Of a DNA stretch of 64,000 nt, positions 1 through 9,459 are shown piece after piece. The notes below the pieces were generated by a model. The model worked only from the letters and a program-made list of their open reading frames with translations. It did no database searches and was not told the origin of the DNA. Origin of the DNA: Nocardioidaceae bacterium (GTDB lineage Bacteria; Actinomycetota; Actinomycetes; Propionibacteriales; Nocardioidaceae). Numbering within the stretch: position 1 is the stretch's first letter; the number at the start of each line of letters is the position of its first letter. Both the position numbers and the translations under genes were made by a program. The stretch covers positions 1 through 64,000 of the forward strand of contig JABFXA010000047.1 of the NCBI GenBank assembly GCA_013361955.1, written 5' to 3'.

Positions 1-449
1 AAATTCCTGGTCGTACTTCCTCGGTGCTGACACGATCGCAGTCTCCTTGCTGCATCAGCACCCTCCGGGGATTTCAGGACGGTTCACAGCGCCAGTGCGC
101 CCATGGCCGCGAAGCTGCCCGCCTCCAAGGCCTGCGGAAAGATCCCGCAACACGCGCTAAGGACCAATGCACAGCCCATGATTAGGACCAAGGCGCGCCA
201 TCGCTGGCCCACAGTCAGTTCACCGAACTGCCTCCGATACGGCCCAGACATAGCTTCGATCACGATTCGCCAGCACAGGCAGAACGAACAGCGCCGCGAT
301 CGCGAGAATCGATCCAAGGTCCACGACCCGCACTCTAAGTCGTCCGTTCGGACATCCGGATCTGCTGCGATTCGCGCCGCGCAGCGGAGGTTTGCCAAGC
401 CACGACGACTCGACCTAACTGGAGCGCGGGTTGGTACGCGAGGAGGGTC

Positions 450-638
450 TCAGCCGCGGTTGCGGCCGCGACGACCGACGGCGATCGCGGTCTTTCCGGC
501 GAGGACCAACAGGACCACGAAGAGAGCCAGCTCGGGGAGACCGACCCCGCTACCGGCGAAAGCGACCGCAAGCAGGAAGGCGGCGATCAGGCCCAGCAGA
601 ACGCTCAACAGAACCCGCGAGTCCGTAAGACTGTTCAT
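450..638 (-). CDS. small membrane protein, hypothetical
   Basis: MNSLTDSRVLLSVLLGLIAAFLLAVAFAG...; two hydrophobic stretches, basic C-terminus. Confidence 0.4.
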   Translation of the reverse strand: MNSLTDSRVLLSVLLGLIAAFLLAVAFAGSGVGLPELALFVVLLVLAGKTAIAVGRRGRNRG

Positions 639-816
639 TAGCCTTCTCAATGTCTTCTCCGTGATCTACAGAAGAGTCAGCGCGCTCAGCGCTTGGTCCC
701 AGCGATTATCCACGACGACACACCGATGCGCAGTCGACCTCACAAGACCCGCCGGATCGTCGCGCCCGCACATGCCGCTGGTCGCGCCTCAACGGCGCCG
801 AACCCAGCTGGCACCT

Positions 817-1362
817 TCAGTCGCTATCCATGCTGCAGAAGATGGTTACCTCTCGAAGTCGGACGTTGACCAGAATCCAGGTCACGTCCCAGGCGACGTC
901 GTCGAAGAAGGATGACCAGGGTTCGGGGCTCCAGAACGCTCGATAGTCCTCGTATCGGTCGCCAACAAGGTCTTGCACAGCCGACGAGGCAAGGATCTTG
1001 GCTTGGGCGTGGGTTCCGCTGAACTTGCCATATGCGCCGCCCTCGATGAGCAGCCAGGCGAACTCGCCGTCAAGCGTCAAGACTCCAGAGGGGACCTCGT
1101 CGAAAGGAGGCGGGGTCCCGATCGGGAGGGGATCCTCGGCCAGCAGCTGGGGTAGCGCGGCGCGCACCGCGGGGTTACCCAAGAAGTCACGGAAGGCGGA
1201 GAACTTCCGCAGGTTCGTCTGGGTGCCGAACCACTCCGCGTCGGTGTTCAGCGCGCTGAACCGTGCCAGGATCGTGCGACCAGTCGGTCGGGAAGCGGCC
1301 AGGGCATCGAGATAACTGCGCAGCCCGGGACCCGAGAGTTGCACCTCCGAGTAGCCAACCAC
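817..1362 (-). CDS. hypothetical protein, immunity-protein-like C-terminus
   Basis: 181-aa ORF ending FFDDVAWDVTWILVNVRLREVTIFCSMDSD, resembling small cytosolic immunity/SUKH-neighbour proteins; lies downstream of the WXG-like ORF. Confidence 0.55.
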   Translation of the reverse strand: MVGYSEVQLSGPGLRSYLDALAASRPTGRTILARFSALNTDAEWFGTQTNLRKFSAFRDFLGNPAVRAALPQLLAEDPLPIGTPPPFDEVPSGVLTLDGEFAWLLIEGGAYGKFSGTHAQAKILASSAVQDLVGDRYEDYRAFWSPEPWSSFFDDVAWDVTWILVNVRLREVTIFCSMDSD

Positions 1363-1405
1363 GGCCCCAGCCTTTCATGACTGGAACGGCGGCCCCTCCC
1401 GGTCT

Positions 1406-1639
1406 TCAGCCGAGATTGAATTGAAAGCGTTCGTCTCGCTCGATCGACTCGGCGTACTCACGAAGGCCGCCTTGCATGGTAATGCCGATGCTTGCGAACG
1501 CAGTCTCGGCCGCTGGCTCGATCTCATCAGCGGACTTGCCCGTCCACTCGGAACGCAACTCGCGATCAACTTCCTCGATCTTTCCGGCAATCTCACTAAA
1601 CAGCTCGTTGATGCCGGAAGAGTCCGGTTCGAAAGTCAT
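1406..1639 (-). CDS. WXG100-like small protein (77 aa)
   Basis: Starts MTFEPDSSGINELFSEIAGKIEEVDRELRSEWTGKSADEIEPAAETAF; central W-x-G (SEWTGKSADE) between two helical halves. Confidence 0.5.
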   Translation of the reverse strand: MTFEPDSSGINELFSEIAGKIEEVDRELRSEWTGKSADEIEPAAETAFASIGITMQGGLREYAESIERDERFQFNLG

Positions 1640-1840
1640 GAGTTCGAGAGTACCCAGTCTCGCAGCCTGGCCCTTCTGCGCCGTTGCACGTGACGAGGGC
1701 GGCACGTTCACAAGCGACCGGGACGACCCCGTGACGGTTGCGACGAGAGGCGAGTTGAGTAGCCCACCCAACGCCCGGACATGCCTGCGAGCGGATCGAG
1801 ACCCGCGCAGGAGGCGGAGACCTCCCACTACTCTCGGTCC

Positions 1841-2123
1841 GTGTCCGCGAAGTCTGACAGGACGGCCGCGCGCAAGGCGGTCGCGGCGTATCACCAGGCT
1901 CAGTTGGCCGACCTCGTCGCCCATGTAGGCAGCGCCATCGACCGCTACCGGTCCGACGAACTGGATGCGTTCGAAGTCGACCAGCTCATCTTCCAGTTCT
2001 CCCCGCGCGGCGAAGGAGCTCTGGAAGTTCTGCAACCTCGCAGATGCCGAGATGACGGCGGATCTCATTCGCGAACGGCCGCCGTCGGACTGGTGGGAGC
2101 GGGGCGCACCAAAGGCGCGGTGA
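1841..2123 (+). pseudogene. conserved hypothetical protein, frameshifted
   Basis: Frame 1 reads VSAKSDRTAARKAVAAYHQAQLADLVAHVGSAIDRYRSDELDAFEVDQLIFQFS; removing one C from CCCC at 2001-2004 continues RAAKELWKFCNLADAEMTADLIRERPPSDWWERGAPKAR*. Confidence 0.6.
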
Positions 2124-2351
2124 CCCGGCATCGTTCCGCCGAATCGGACCCGCTCACGCCGCGATGCGAGCGTTGACGCGTCGGACATCTCCCGGGCTCA
2201 GCACAATGTGCGCTCCCAGTTCGGGAGGAGTTTCCTTACATGGCTCAAGCGCGCCTCCGGCGCGGCGCTCCGGACGGCGGGGCCCCGCGCTCCGGGCTGC
2301 GGCCTTCGGCCGGTCCCTGCGCGCACCCCACCGCCTCCGCGCACACAAGAA

Positions 2352-2380
2352 GGGCGCTCCCTCGCCAACAGGGAACGCCC
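2352..2380. terminator. inverted repeat, possible terminator
   Basis: GGGCGcTCCCT-cgccaac-AGGGAaCGCCC. Confidence 0.4.
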
Positions 2381-2433
2381 TACCTTGCCCGAACCGGGGA
2401 CCTGGCCCTCAGGCCCGTGCCACACTCCACGGC

Positions 2434-2619
2434 ATGCCTGAAATCAAATTCGCCGTCGCCGGCCTCGTCGCCGTTCTCATCGCCGGCGCCATCCGCTCCG
2501 ACCCAGGCAGCGCAGGCATGCAGCTGGTCCTCACCCTCTCGTGGGGGCTGCTCGCATTCGGCGCCTTTGCAGTGGTGGCCGCAGGCGTAGCTACCGGCAT
2601 CCGGCTATCTCGCCGGTAG
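2434..2619 (+). CDS. small membrane protein
   Basis: MPEIKFAVAGLVAVLIAGAIRSDPGSAGMQLVLTLSWGLLAFGAFAVVAAGVATGIRLSRR; two predicted TM helices. Confidence 0.45.
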   Translation: MPEIKFAVAGLVAVLIAGAIRSDPGSAGMQLVLTLSWGLLAFGAFAVVAAGVATGIRLSRR

Positions 2620-2894
2620 ACGACCGGATCCACCTGAGCCCGCTCACCTCGAGCGACTGGGTTACCTCCGAGCCGCCGACCCGACACCCAACCGTCTGCA
2701 CGCCGGCGACCGACGTCAAGGGCGCGAAGCGTCGCTGCGCGATGGCCTCCGGCCACCCTTGACCTCGGACACCAACGAGCATCTTGGCTGGTTGTCGGTT
2801 CGGTGGCTCTCCCATGCCCGCTCATCCGCTGGCACCGCCTCGGATGCGCAGCAAACCAAGACAGGCCCCCGAAGCCGTCCTTAGTGTCGGCGAC

Positions 2895-3545
2895 ATGACC
2901 CTTGAGCAATGGGAACGGCGGGCAGAGATCCCGCTCCTTCTCCTGGCGGTGGCCTTCCTGGTGGCCTACGCCTGGCCTGTGCTTGACCCGCGCCTGGACC
3001 CGACGGCTCGCGAGTGGCTCAACATCCTCAGCTGGACCGTGTGGGTCGCCTTCGCGGTGGACTTCGGCGCCCGCCTGGTGCTTGCCGAGCAGCGCGGCAA
3101 GTACGCGGCTCGCCATTGGTACGACGTCGCTCTGATCGCCCTGCCGATGCTCCGCCCGCTGCGCCTGCTGCGGCTCCTGGCCTTCGCCCGGATCCTGAAC
3201 CGATCCGCCGTCGGCTCTCTGACGGGCCGAGTGACCACGTACGTGATTGGCGCCGCGGTCATGGCCGTAGCGCTCGGCGCTGTCGCAGTCCTCGACGCTG
3301 AGCAGGACGCCCCCGATGCAAACATCAAGACCTTCGGTGACGCGCTGTGGTGGTCGGCCACGACCGTCACGACCGTGGGGTACGGAGACAGGTATCCGGT
3401 CACCTTTACGGGCCGACTTGTCGCGGTCGCCCTGATGCTGATGGGCATCGCACTCGTGGGAGCCGTGACGGCAGCCGTGGCGGCCTGGTTCGTCGCCAAC
3501 GTTCAGCAGGAGCGAGCCGAACGCGACGACCGCGAGACAGTCTGA
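2895..3545 (+). CDS. potassium/ion channel family protein
   Basis: Selectivity filter TTVTTVGYGDRYPVT, multiple TM segments, S4-like LRPLRLLRLLAFARIL. Confidence 0.85.
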   Translation: MTLEQWERRAEIPLLLLAVAFLVAYAWPVLDPRLDPTAREWLNILSWTVWVAFAVDFGARLVLAEQRGKYAARHWYDVALIALPMLRPLRLLRLLAFARILNRSAVGSLTGRVTTYVIGAAVMAVALGAVAVLDAEQDAPDANIKTFGDALWWSATTVTTVGYGDRYPVTFTGRLVAVALMLMGIALVGAVTAAVAAWFVANVQQERAERDDRETV

Positions 3546-3674
3546 GCCGAGCCCTGGAACGTGGCCGCATTTTGGCCGTACTCGCTCTGAATCGCGTCCC
3601 CGCCACCGCTCTCGTTTCGTACGGTTCACGCGGGAATCGTCAACCAGGGCTGGCGAAACTAGGCTCCGCTGACG

Positions 3675-3719
3675 CTCGTAATGAATAGGTCGTCGGTTCG
3701 ATTCCGACAGGCGGCTCCA
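3675..3719 (+). repeat. 3' fragment of tRNA-Thr(CGT): anticodon loop to acceptor end
   Basis: CTCGTAA TGAAT AGGTC GTCGG TTCGATT CCGAC AGGCGGC TCCA; T-arm and 3' acceptor strand intact, no 5' half upstream (TGACG does not pair with TGAAT). Confidence 0.75.
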
Positions 3720-3734
3720 GCAGCTCTTCTTCCG

Positions 3735-4121
3735 TCACTCAACAGCGTTCGTGCTGCTCGCAGCCATTTTCATTGACGACTGGCCTGGCTCCTCGCACCA
3801 CGGGCTCGGCCGGTCTCGGCCTCTTCGTCGCGGGTGTTCCTCCAACTGTTCCGCCTGGACCGGTTCCAGGAGCTCGACGGGGAGCCACTCGTCGTCGAGA
3901 ACCGCGTGCACGAGGCGGCCATCGAGGCCGGCCGGCACGTGCCGCCACCGGCCCACGACGGCGAAATGTAGGGAGTGGCCGAACGGTCGAACGAGGTGGC
4001 CATGGCTGCGCTCGTACGCCTGAGCAGGGCTGGAGTCAGCCGGGGAGATCCTCCGGACGCTTCTGGGCGAGCTTGCCCTGGAGGAGTCCGGTGGCCTGGC
4101 CGACCTCGATGAGGTACCCAT
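3735..4121 (-). CDS. hypothetical protein
   Basis: ORF with ...RPFGHSLHFAVVGRWRHVPAGLDGRLVHAVLDDEWLPVELLEPVQAEQLEEHPRRRG; start unclear. Confidence 0.3.
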   Translation of the reverse strand: MGTSSRSARPPDSSRASSPRSVRRISPADSSPAQAYERSHGHLVRPFGHSLHFAVVGRWRHVPAGLDGRLVHAVLDDEWLPVELLEPVQAEQLEEHPRRRGRDRPSPWCEEPGQSSMKMAASSTNAVE

Positions 4122-4515
4122 CCGGGTCCCGCATGTAGCAGCGGGTCTCCGCTCCGCGGTCGATCGGCGGCGTCACGAACTCCGCCCCCTTGGTCTTCCA
4201 CTCCTCATAACAGGCCTGGATGTCGGCCACGCGCAGGTTCAGGAAGATCGAGGTGGTGTCCCCGGGTTGGTAGTCGACCACTGAGATGCCTGGCTTGTCG
4301 GGGGTCGGTGGCCCGCCGGGATTCATGATGATCCATGAGTTGGACAGCTTGACGATGCATGGGTTCTCTTCCAGAACGACGGTGCCACCCAGGACCCTCG
4401 AGTAGAAGTCCCGGGAGCGAGCGACCTTGCGGACCGTGATGAAGAGCGTCGCAAGGATGCCCTCCTCGGGGGCAGGCAGGTTGGCGACGTCGATATGGGG
4501 CGCAGACTCTGTCAT
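4036..4515 (-). CDS. VOC/glyoxalase family protein
   Basis: ATLFITVRKVARSRDFYSRVLGG...YMRDPDGYLIEVGQ. Confidence 0.85.
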   Translation of the reverse strand: MTESAPHIDVANLPAPEEGILATLFITVRKVARSRDFYSRVLGGTVVLEENPCIVKLSNSWIIMNPGGPPTPDKPGISVVDYQPGDTTSIFLNLRVADIQACYEEWKTKGAEFVTPPIDRGAETRCYMRDPDGYLIEVGQATGLLQGKLAQKRPEDLPG

Positions 4516-4625
4516 GGCTGCTCGATTCGGCGAGGTTTGGCGGACAGACAACCTCCATCTTCCGCCTGCACGACGACCGCCGCACGGCCGCCGCGAGCGC
4601 AGTGGGTTGAGCCCGCTCTTCTCGG

Positions 4626-5204
4626 TCAACCGGCCGACCTGGCGGCCGCCTCGATCTCCTCGCGCCGCTTCGCCCAGAAGGCTGCGTCGTGCCGCTTCTC
4701 AGCCATGTCCTCCGCGTCGGTCCCCACTGCCCCGTCGAGCTCCTCGCGCAGGATGTCGGCGTGGCCGGCGTGCCGACTGGTCTCGGCAAGCAGGTGGACG
4801 AGGATGTTGAACAGGGGCACCTCCGCGTCCTGCCACCAGGCCACGCGGCCCGTGGCATCGAGGGCGAGGGCATCAACCGTCGCGTCGCTGTGGTCCCACA
4901 CTCGTCGGTATCGGTCGACGACGTCGCTGCGGGACTCGCGCTCGGTCGCCCACATGTCGGCGAGTCGCTCCGCCTCGACGTCCCACCGAGGCAGGGGTTC
5001 AGGAAAGGGACGGTCGAAGACCTCGCCGAGGTACCTGGCCTCCCAGGTCGCCAGGTGCTTGACCAGGCCGAGCAGGTTGGTCCCGGTGACGGTCAGCGGG
5101 CGACGGACGTCGTACTCGGACAGCCCGTCGAGCTTGGCGAGGACCGCCTCGCGCTCGTGCTTCAAGTAGCTGTACAGATGGGCCTTCGCGGCGTGGTCGA
5201 TCAT
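4626..5204 (-). CDS. DinB/DUF664 family protein
   Basis: MIDHAAKAHLYSYLKHEREAVLAKLDGLSEYDVRRPLTVTGTNLLGLVKHLATWEARYL...ETSRHAGHADILREELDG. Confidence 0.85.
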   Translation of the reverse strand: MIDHAAKAHLYSYLKHEREAVLAKLDGLSEYDVRRPLTVTGTNLLGLVKHLATWEARYLGEVFDRPFPEPLPRWDVEAERLADMWATERESRSDVVDRYRRVWDHSDATVDALALDATGRVAWWQDAEVPLFNILVHLLAETSRHAGHADILREELDGAVGTDAEDMAEKRHDAAFWAKRREEIEAAARSAG

Positions 5205-5330
5205 GGGACAGCACCCTCCCACCGGCGCCACGAGCGCCCCCAGGCGGTGGCAGATCGCGAGTCAGGACGCTTGACGACGGCAAGGTTTTCGCAAGCGACC
5301 CCGAACCGGATCGTCCCCGCGCGCCACACA

Positions 5331-5397
5331 GGTAGCCCTTTCGGGCGACTTGATAGTCCTTTCGGACGGTTCCGGGTCCGCCGTCCGGTTTCGCCGG
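5331..5397 (+). promoter_or_regulatory. tandem short-hairpin leader/operator candidate
   Basis: GCCC-TTTC-GGGC (5335-5346), GTCC-TTTC-GGAC (5356-5367), CCGG-TTTCG-CCGG (5385-5397). Confidence 0.4.
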
Positions 5398-5503
5398 AAT
5401 CTCGGGTCACACTGGGGTCACCGTCTCGCCGTCGACGGTGCTGCGAGTCCACCTGGGGGCAGGTGCGCAGCCTGGGGTCTCTTGACCGGGGGGTCTACGA
5501 CCA

Positions 5504-7222
5504 ATGCCTGCACATTCCTTTCACCCTGTCCGCACTGCTCGTCCTCGCCGCGGCCGGATGGCCGCCGGGGTCGCCGCGCTGACCACCCTGCTGGTGGCGG
5601 TACCCCTGTCGTCGATGGCCGACCAGGTCGCCGTCGACGGCGACGGGGTCGACCCGAGCAACAGCAAGAACTCGCAGTTCGAGCTCTGCTCCGGCGTCGG
5701 CAGCGCCGTCGACGTGTTCGCCACCCTGACCTATCAGGGCAGCCAGCACTTCGCGAACAACGGCACCGTGACCATCACCGCGAACGTCCCGGCCGCGGCC
5801 TCCGGCTTCCTCAGTGCCGCCGGCGCCACCGTGACCACCGCTAGCTGGAACAACAGCCAGGACAAGGTGACCACCCCGGCGATGCCACTCACGGTGGGCG
5901 GCAACTGGACCGCGGGGCAGTACACGGTGACCTACACGATCACCGGCAAGGACACCGCCGGCAGCGAGTACGTCCTCGAGGACAAGAACAACGTCCAGAT
6001 CTCGGCGAAGACCACTGGGTGTGGCACCGGGGGCGGCGGTGAGCAGAACCCGCCGGAGAACACGGCCCCGGTCGTCAACGTCACCGGGTTCAACGACGGC
6101 GCGACCTACGAGATCGGCACCACGATCGACCCCGGCTGCCAGGTCGACGACGCCGAGGACACCGGCGAGTCCGCCACCCCGCAGATCACCGGACCGGTCG
6201 GCCCGCTGTCCGCGTACGGCCTGGGTGTGGTCACCGTGTCCTGCTCCTACGTCGACGGCGGCGGGCTGAGCGGCACCGACGAGGCGTCGTACACGATCGA
6301 CGACACGGGCGCCCCGGTGATCACCGACCTCGGCCCCACCGCCACCCCGGACGGCAAGAACGGCTGGTACATCCACGAGGTCACCAACCAGTTCCACGCC
6401 GCCGACACCGGCGCCGGCTTCCCGACCCTTATGCCCCCGCTGCTCACCATGGACTGGACCGTCCCCACCGACGACCAGCAGGGCTCCGCGGTCACCGTCA
6501 GCTCCGGCACGGTCACCGACGTGGCCGGCAACACGGCCGACGCGATCGACAGCGCCCCGTTCAAGATCGACCTCAGCGACCCGCAGCTGCACGTGTCCGG
6601 TGCCCCTAGCGGCAGCTACGACCTGTGCACCGCTGGGCTCCCGACCCGTCCCACGTTCAACCCGGACGATGCCATCTCCGGGCTCGACGGCACGGAGAAC
6701 GACACCTGGACCACGCCCAGCACCGCAACCGGGGTCGGCGCCTACACCTACGCGGCTACTGCGACCGACAACGCCGGCCGCACCACCACCGAGACGCGCA
6801 GCTTCACCAGCGTGTACGGCGCCGCGTACACCGGCATCACCCAGCCGATCAACGGCGGTGCCACGGCGACGCTGGCCGACGACGACTCCCGGTTCAAGCT
6901 CGGGAGCACCGTCCCGGTGAAGTTCGCCCTGACCTGCGCCGGCAAGCCGGTCGCCGGGGCGGTCGCGAAGCTGACCGTGAAGAAGGCCGATGGCACGCCC
7001 GACCCCGGCACCGCTGAGGCCGTCTCCACGGCCGCGTCGACGACCGGGAACCTGTTCCGGTACGACGCGACGGCCGGGCAGTACATCTTCAACCTCAGCA
7101 CCAAGAACGGCTACACCAACCCGGGTGGGGCCACGGTGACCTTCACCGCCGGCACCTACACGCTCTCGGTGCTTCTCGACGACGGCAGCTACCACTCGGT
7201 GAACATCCAGATCGTCAAGTAG
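5504..7222 (+). CDS. secreted cell-surface protein with Ig-like/PxKD-like C-terminus
   Basis: Signal-like N-terminus; SRFKLGSTVPVKFALTCAGKPVAGAVAKLTVKKADGTPDPG...GNLFRYDATAGQYIFNLSTK...TYTLSVLLDDGSYHSVNIQIVK. Confidence 0.75.
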   Translation: MPAHSFHPVRTARPRRGRMAAGVAALTTLLVAVPLSSMADQVAVDGDGVDPSNSKNSQFELCSGVGSAVDVFATLTYQGSQHFANNGTVTITANVPAAASGFLSAAGATVTTASWNNSQDKVTTPAMPLTVGGNWTAGQYTVTYTITGKDTAGSEYVLEDKNNVQISAKTTGCGTGGGGEQNPPENTAPVVNVTGFNDGATYEIGTTIDPGCQVDDAEDTGESATPQITGPVGPLSAYGLGVVTVSCSYVDGGGLSGTDEASYTIDDTGAPVITDLGPTATPDGKNGWYIHEVTNQFHAADTGAGFPTLMPPLLTMDWTVPTDDQQGSAVTVSSGTVTDVAGNTADAIDSAPFKIDLSDPQLHVSGAPSGSYDLCTAGLPTRPTFNPDDAISGLDGTENDTWTTPSTATGVGAYTYAATATDNAGRTTTETRSFTSVYGAAYTGITQPINGGATATLADDDSRFKLGSTVPVKFALTCAGKPVAGAVAKLTVKKADGTPDPGTAEAVSTAASTTGNLFRYDATAGQYIFNLSTKNGYTNPGGATVTFTAGTYTLSVLLDDGSYHSVNIQIVK

Positions 7223-7244
7223 CGCCGGAAGAACCCACGCGCGC

Positions 7245-7281
7245 GGGCCCCGTCCTCAGGAATCCAGCCGGGACGGGGCCC
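7245..7281 (+). terminator. Rho-independent-like terminator hairpin
   Basis: Perfect 11-bp stem GGGCCCCGTCC ... GGACGGGGCCC just after the stop at 7222. Confidence 0.7.
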
Positions 7282-7627
7282 TCGCGGCCCGGGTCAACGC
7301 CGGCTCGGTGTGGTGACCAACGCCCACCGTGTGACGGCGGGACGCCGGGGTCGGGGCTGGTGTCCACCCAGCTCCCGACCCCGCCCGCCGGCCCGCAGCG
7401 AATGTGCGTAACCCCCGTGACGGGCCGGTGGCGGTGGTGACCCTCCCCGTGCGTGGGGTCACCGTGCCGTCGCGGTGTTACCCCGGGGTCGGACGCGTAT
7501 GCGCAGGCTTCTCGTGATTCTGCGCCCTCCCGACGGGCTCCAGCGTTCCTGCCGCGGCTGTGGGCGTGAACGTGTCCGGTCCGGGTAAGGAAGCCCCTTC
7601 ACTTTCCTGCACCGAAGGAGCTGTTCC

Positions 7628-8815
7628 GTGAAGGCCGTCACCTGGCAAGGCGCGCACGAGATGCAGGTCGTCGAGGTCCCGGACCCGCGGATCGAGGAAC
7701 CGACCGACGTCATCATCAAGGTCACCTCCAGCGGGCTGTGCGGGTCCGACCTGCATCTGTACGAGACGCTCGCGCCGTTCATGGAGTCCGGCGACATCGT
7801 GGGGCACGAGCCCATGGGGATCGTCCAGGAGGTCGGCAGCGCGGTGACCACACTGCGTCCCGGGGACCGGGTCGTGGTCCCGTTCAACGTCTCCTGCGGC
7901 TCGTGCTGGATGTGCGAGCGGCAGCTGTACAGCCAGTGTGAGACCACGCAGACCCACGAGCACGGCACCGGCGCGAGCTTCTTCGGGTACTCCAAGCTGT
8001 ACGGGCACGTCCCCGGTGGCCAGGCCGAGTACCTGCGGGTCCCCTTCGGCGACTTCCTGCCCGTCAAGGTTCCCGACGGCCCCACCGACGACCGGTTCCT
8101 GTTCCTCTCCGACGTCCTTCCGACGGCGTGGCAGGGCCTGAAGTACGCCGCCGTCCCCGCCGGGGGCACCCTGCTGGTCCTCGGAGCGGGACCGATCGGC
8201 GACATGGCGGCGCGGATGGCCGTGCACGCCGGGCATCGCGTGATCAGCGTCGACCGGGTGCCCGAACGGCTGGCCCGGGTGCAGAAGTTCGGCGCCGAGC
8301 CGGTCAACCTCGACGACCTCGGGAAGGACAGCAGCGTCGCCGACGTCGTCCGGGAGACCACCGGCGGTCGGGGCGCCGACGCGGTGATCGACGCGGTCGG
8401 GATGGAGGCGCACGGCTCTCCGGCCGCCGCCGGGGTGCAGAGGCTCGCCGGGCTGCTTCCGGACGCGGTGGCCGAGCCGCTGATGAAGAAGGCCGGGGTG
8501 GACCGGCTCGCGGCGCTGTACACCGCCTTCGACGCGGTGCGCCGGGGAGGCACGGTCTCCATCTCCGGTGTGTACGGCGGGGCGATGGACCCGCTACCGA
8601 TGTTCCAGCTGTTCGACAAGCAGATCCAGATCCGGATGGGGCAGGCCAACGTCCGCGCGTGGACCGACGAGCTGCTCGGCATCCTCGAGCACGACGACCC
8701 CTGGGGCGTGGAGTCGTTCGCGACCCACCACCTGCCTCTGGCGGAAGCGCCCGGTGCGTACGAGCGGTTCCAGAAGAAGGAGGACGGGGTGGTGAAGGTC
8801 GTGTTCCAGCCCTGA
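7628..8815 (+). CDS. zinc-dependent alcohol dehydrogenase family protein
   Basis: MKAVTWQGAHEMQVVEVPDPRIEEPTDVIIKVTSSGLCGSDLHLYE...GHEPMGIVQEVG...GAGPIGDMAARMA. Confidence 0.9.
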   Translation: MKAVTWQGAHEMQVVEVPDPRIEEPTDVIIKVTSSGLCGSDLHLYETLAPFMESGDIVGHEPMGIVQEVGSAVTTLRPGDRVVVPFNVSCGSCWMCERQLYSQCETTQTHEHGTGASFFGYSKLYGHVPGGQAEYLRVPFGDFLPVKVPDGPTDDRFLFLSDVLPTAWQGLKYAAVPAGGTLLVLGAGPIGDMAARMAVHAGHRVISVDRVPERLARVQKFGAEPVNLDDLGKDSSVADVVRETTGGRGADAVIDAVGMEAHGSPAAAGVQRLAGLLPDAVAEPLMKKAGVDRLAALYTAFDAVRRGGTVSISGVYGGAMDPLPMFQLFDKQIQIRMGQANVRAWTDELLGILEHDDPWGVESFATHHLPLAEAPGAYERFQKKEDGVVKVVFQP

Positions 8816-8843
8816 CCCGCCGACGGGAGCCGACAGGAGCGAG

Positions 8844-9362
8844 GTGATCCAGGTGAGTGACAACGCCTTCGACACGTTGATGGCCTCGGCGGACCCGCCG
8901 TTGATCGTGGTCACCACCGTGGCCGAGGACGACCGGGCGGGATGCCTGGTCGGCTTCCACGCGCAGTCGAGTATCACGCCCCAGCACTACTGCATCTGGT
9001 TGTCGAAGGCGAACCACACCTACCGCGTGAGCCTGCGCGCGGCGCACTTCGCGGCGCACTTCCTGACGACGGACGACCTCTGGCTCGCCGAGCGGTTCGG
9101 CACCCTCTCCGGTGAGGACACGGACAAGTTCACGGGCATCGACGTCGAGGCCGATTCCCACGGTGTGCCGCTGCTCCGCGCCTGTCCCAACCGGTTGGCG
9201 CTGGACCGCATCGCCGTCCTCGACGACGGGAGCGACCACGTCTGCCTCACCACCCGGGTCCGCTCGGCCGCCACCGCCGGGGACTTCGAGCCCCTCCGGG
9301 TCTCGGGTGCCATCCACCTCGACCCTGGTCACGACAACGACGAGCGGGCGATCCAGCCGTGA
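8844..9362 (+). CDS. flavin reductase family protein
   Basis: DNAFDTLMASADPPLIVVTTVAEDDRAGCLVGFHAQSSITPQHYCIWLSKANHTYRVSLRAAHFAAHFL. Confidence 0.85.
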   Translation: MIQVSDNAFDTLMASADPPLIVVTTVAEDDRAGCLVGFHAQSSITPQHYCIWLSKANHTYRVSLRAAHFAAHFLTTDDLWLAERFGTLSGEDTDKFTGIDVEADSHGVPLLRACPNRLALDRIAVLDDGSDHVCLTTRVRSAATAGDFEPLRVSGAIHLDPGHDNDERAIQP

Positions 9363-9459
9363 TCGACGCTCGAGGTCGCATGCCGGCCGGTGGGGTGGGT
9401 ACGTCGAGCCACCTCGCACCGGACCAGTTCGAGTCACTCGCACGGAAGGACGCAGAGCT

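Noticed and set aside
103-915. 270-aa plus-strand ORF at window start
   Set aside because: Low-complexity Arg/Ser-rich translation, no domain; minus-strand small membrane ORF at 450-638 is more protein-like.
2240-2345. Very GC-rich dyads (gcgcctccggcgcggcgctccgg...) as a possible repeat element
   Set aside because: Short imperfect dyads expected at this GC content; no second copy noticed. Only the 2352-2380 hairpin is retained.
9397-9402. GGGTAC as a SigB/SigF-type -10 element upstream of the CBS gene
   Set aside because: No convincing -35 at 14-16 nt, and GGGTA hexamers are common in this GC background.
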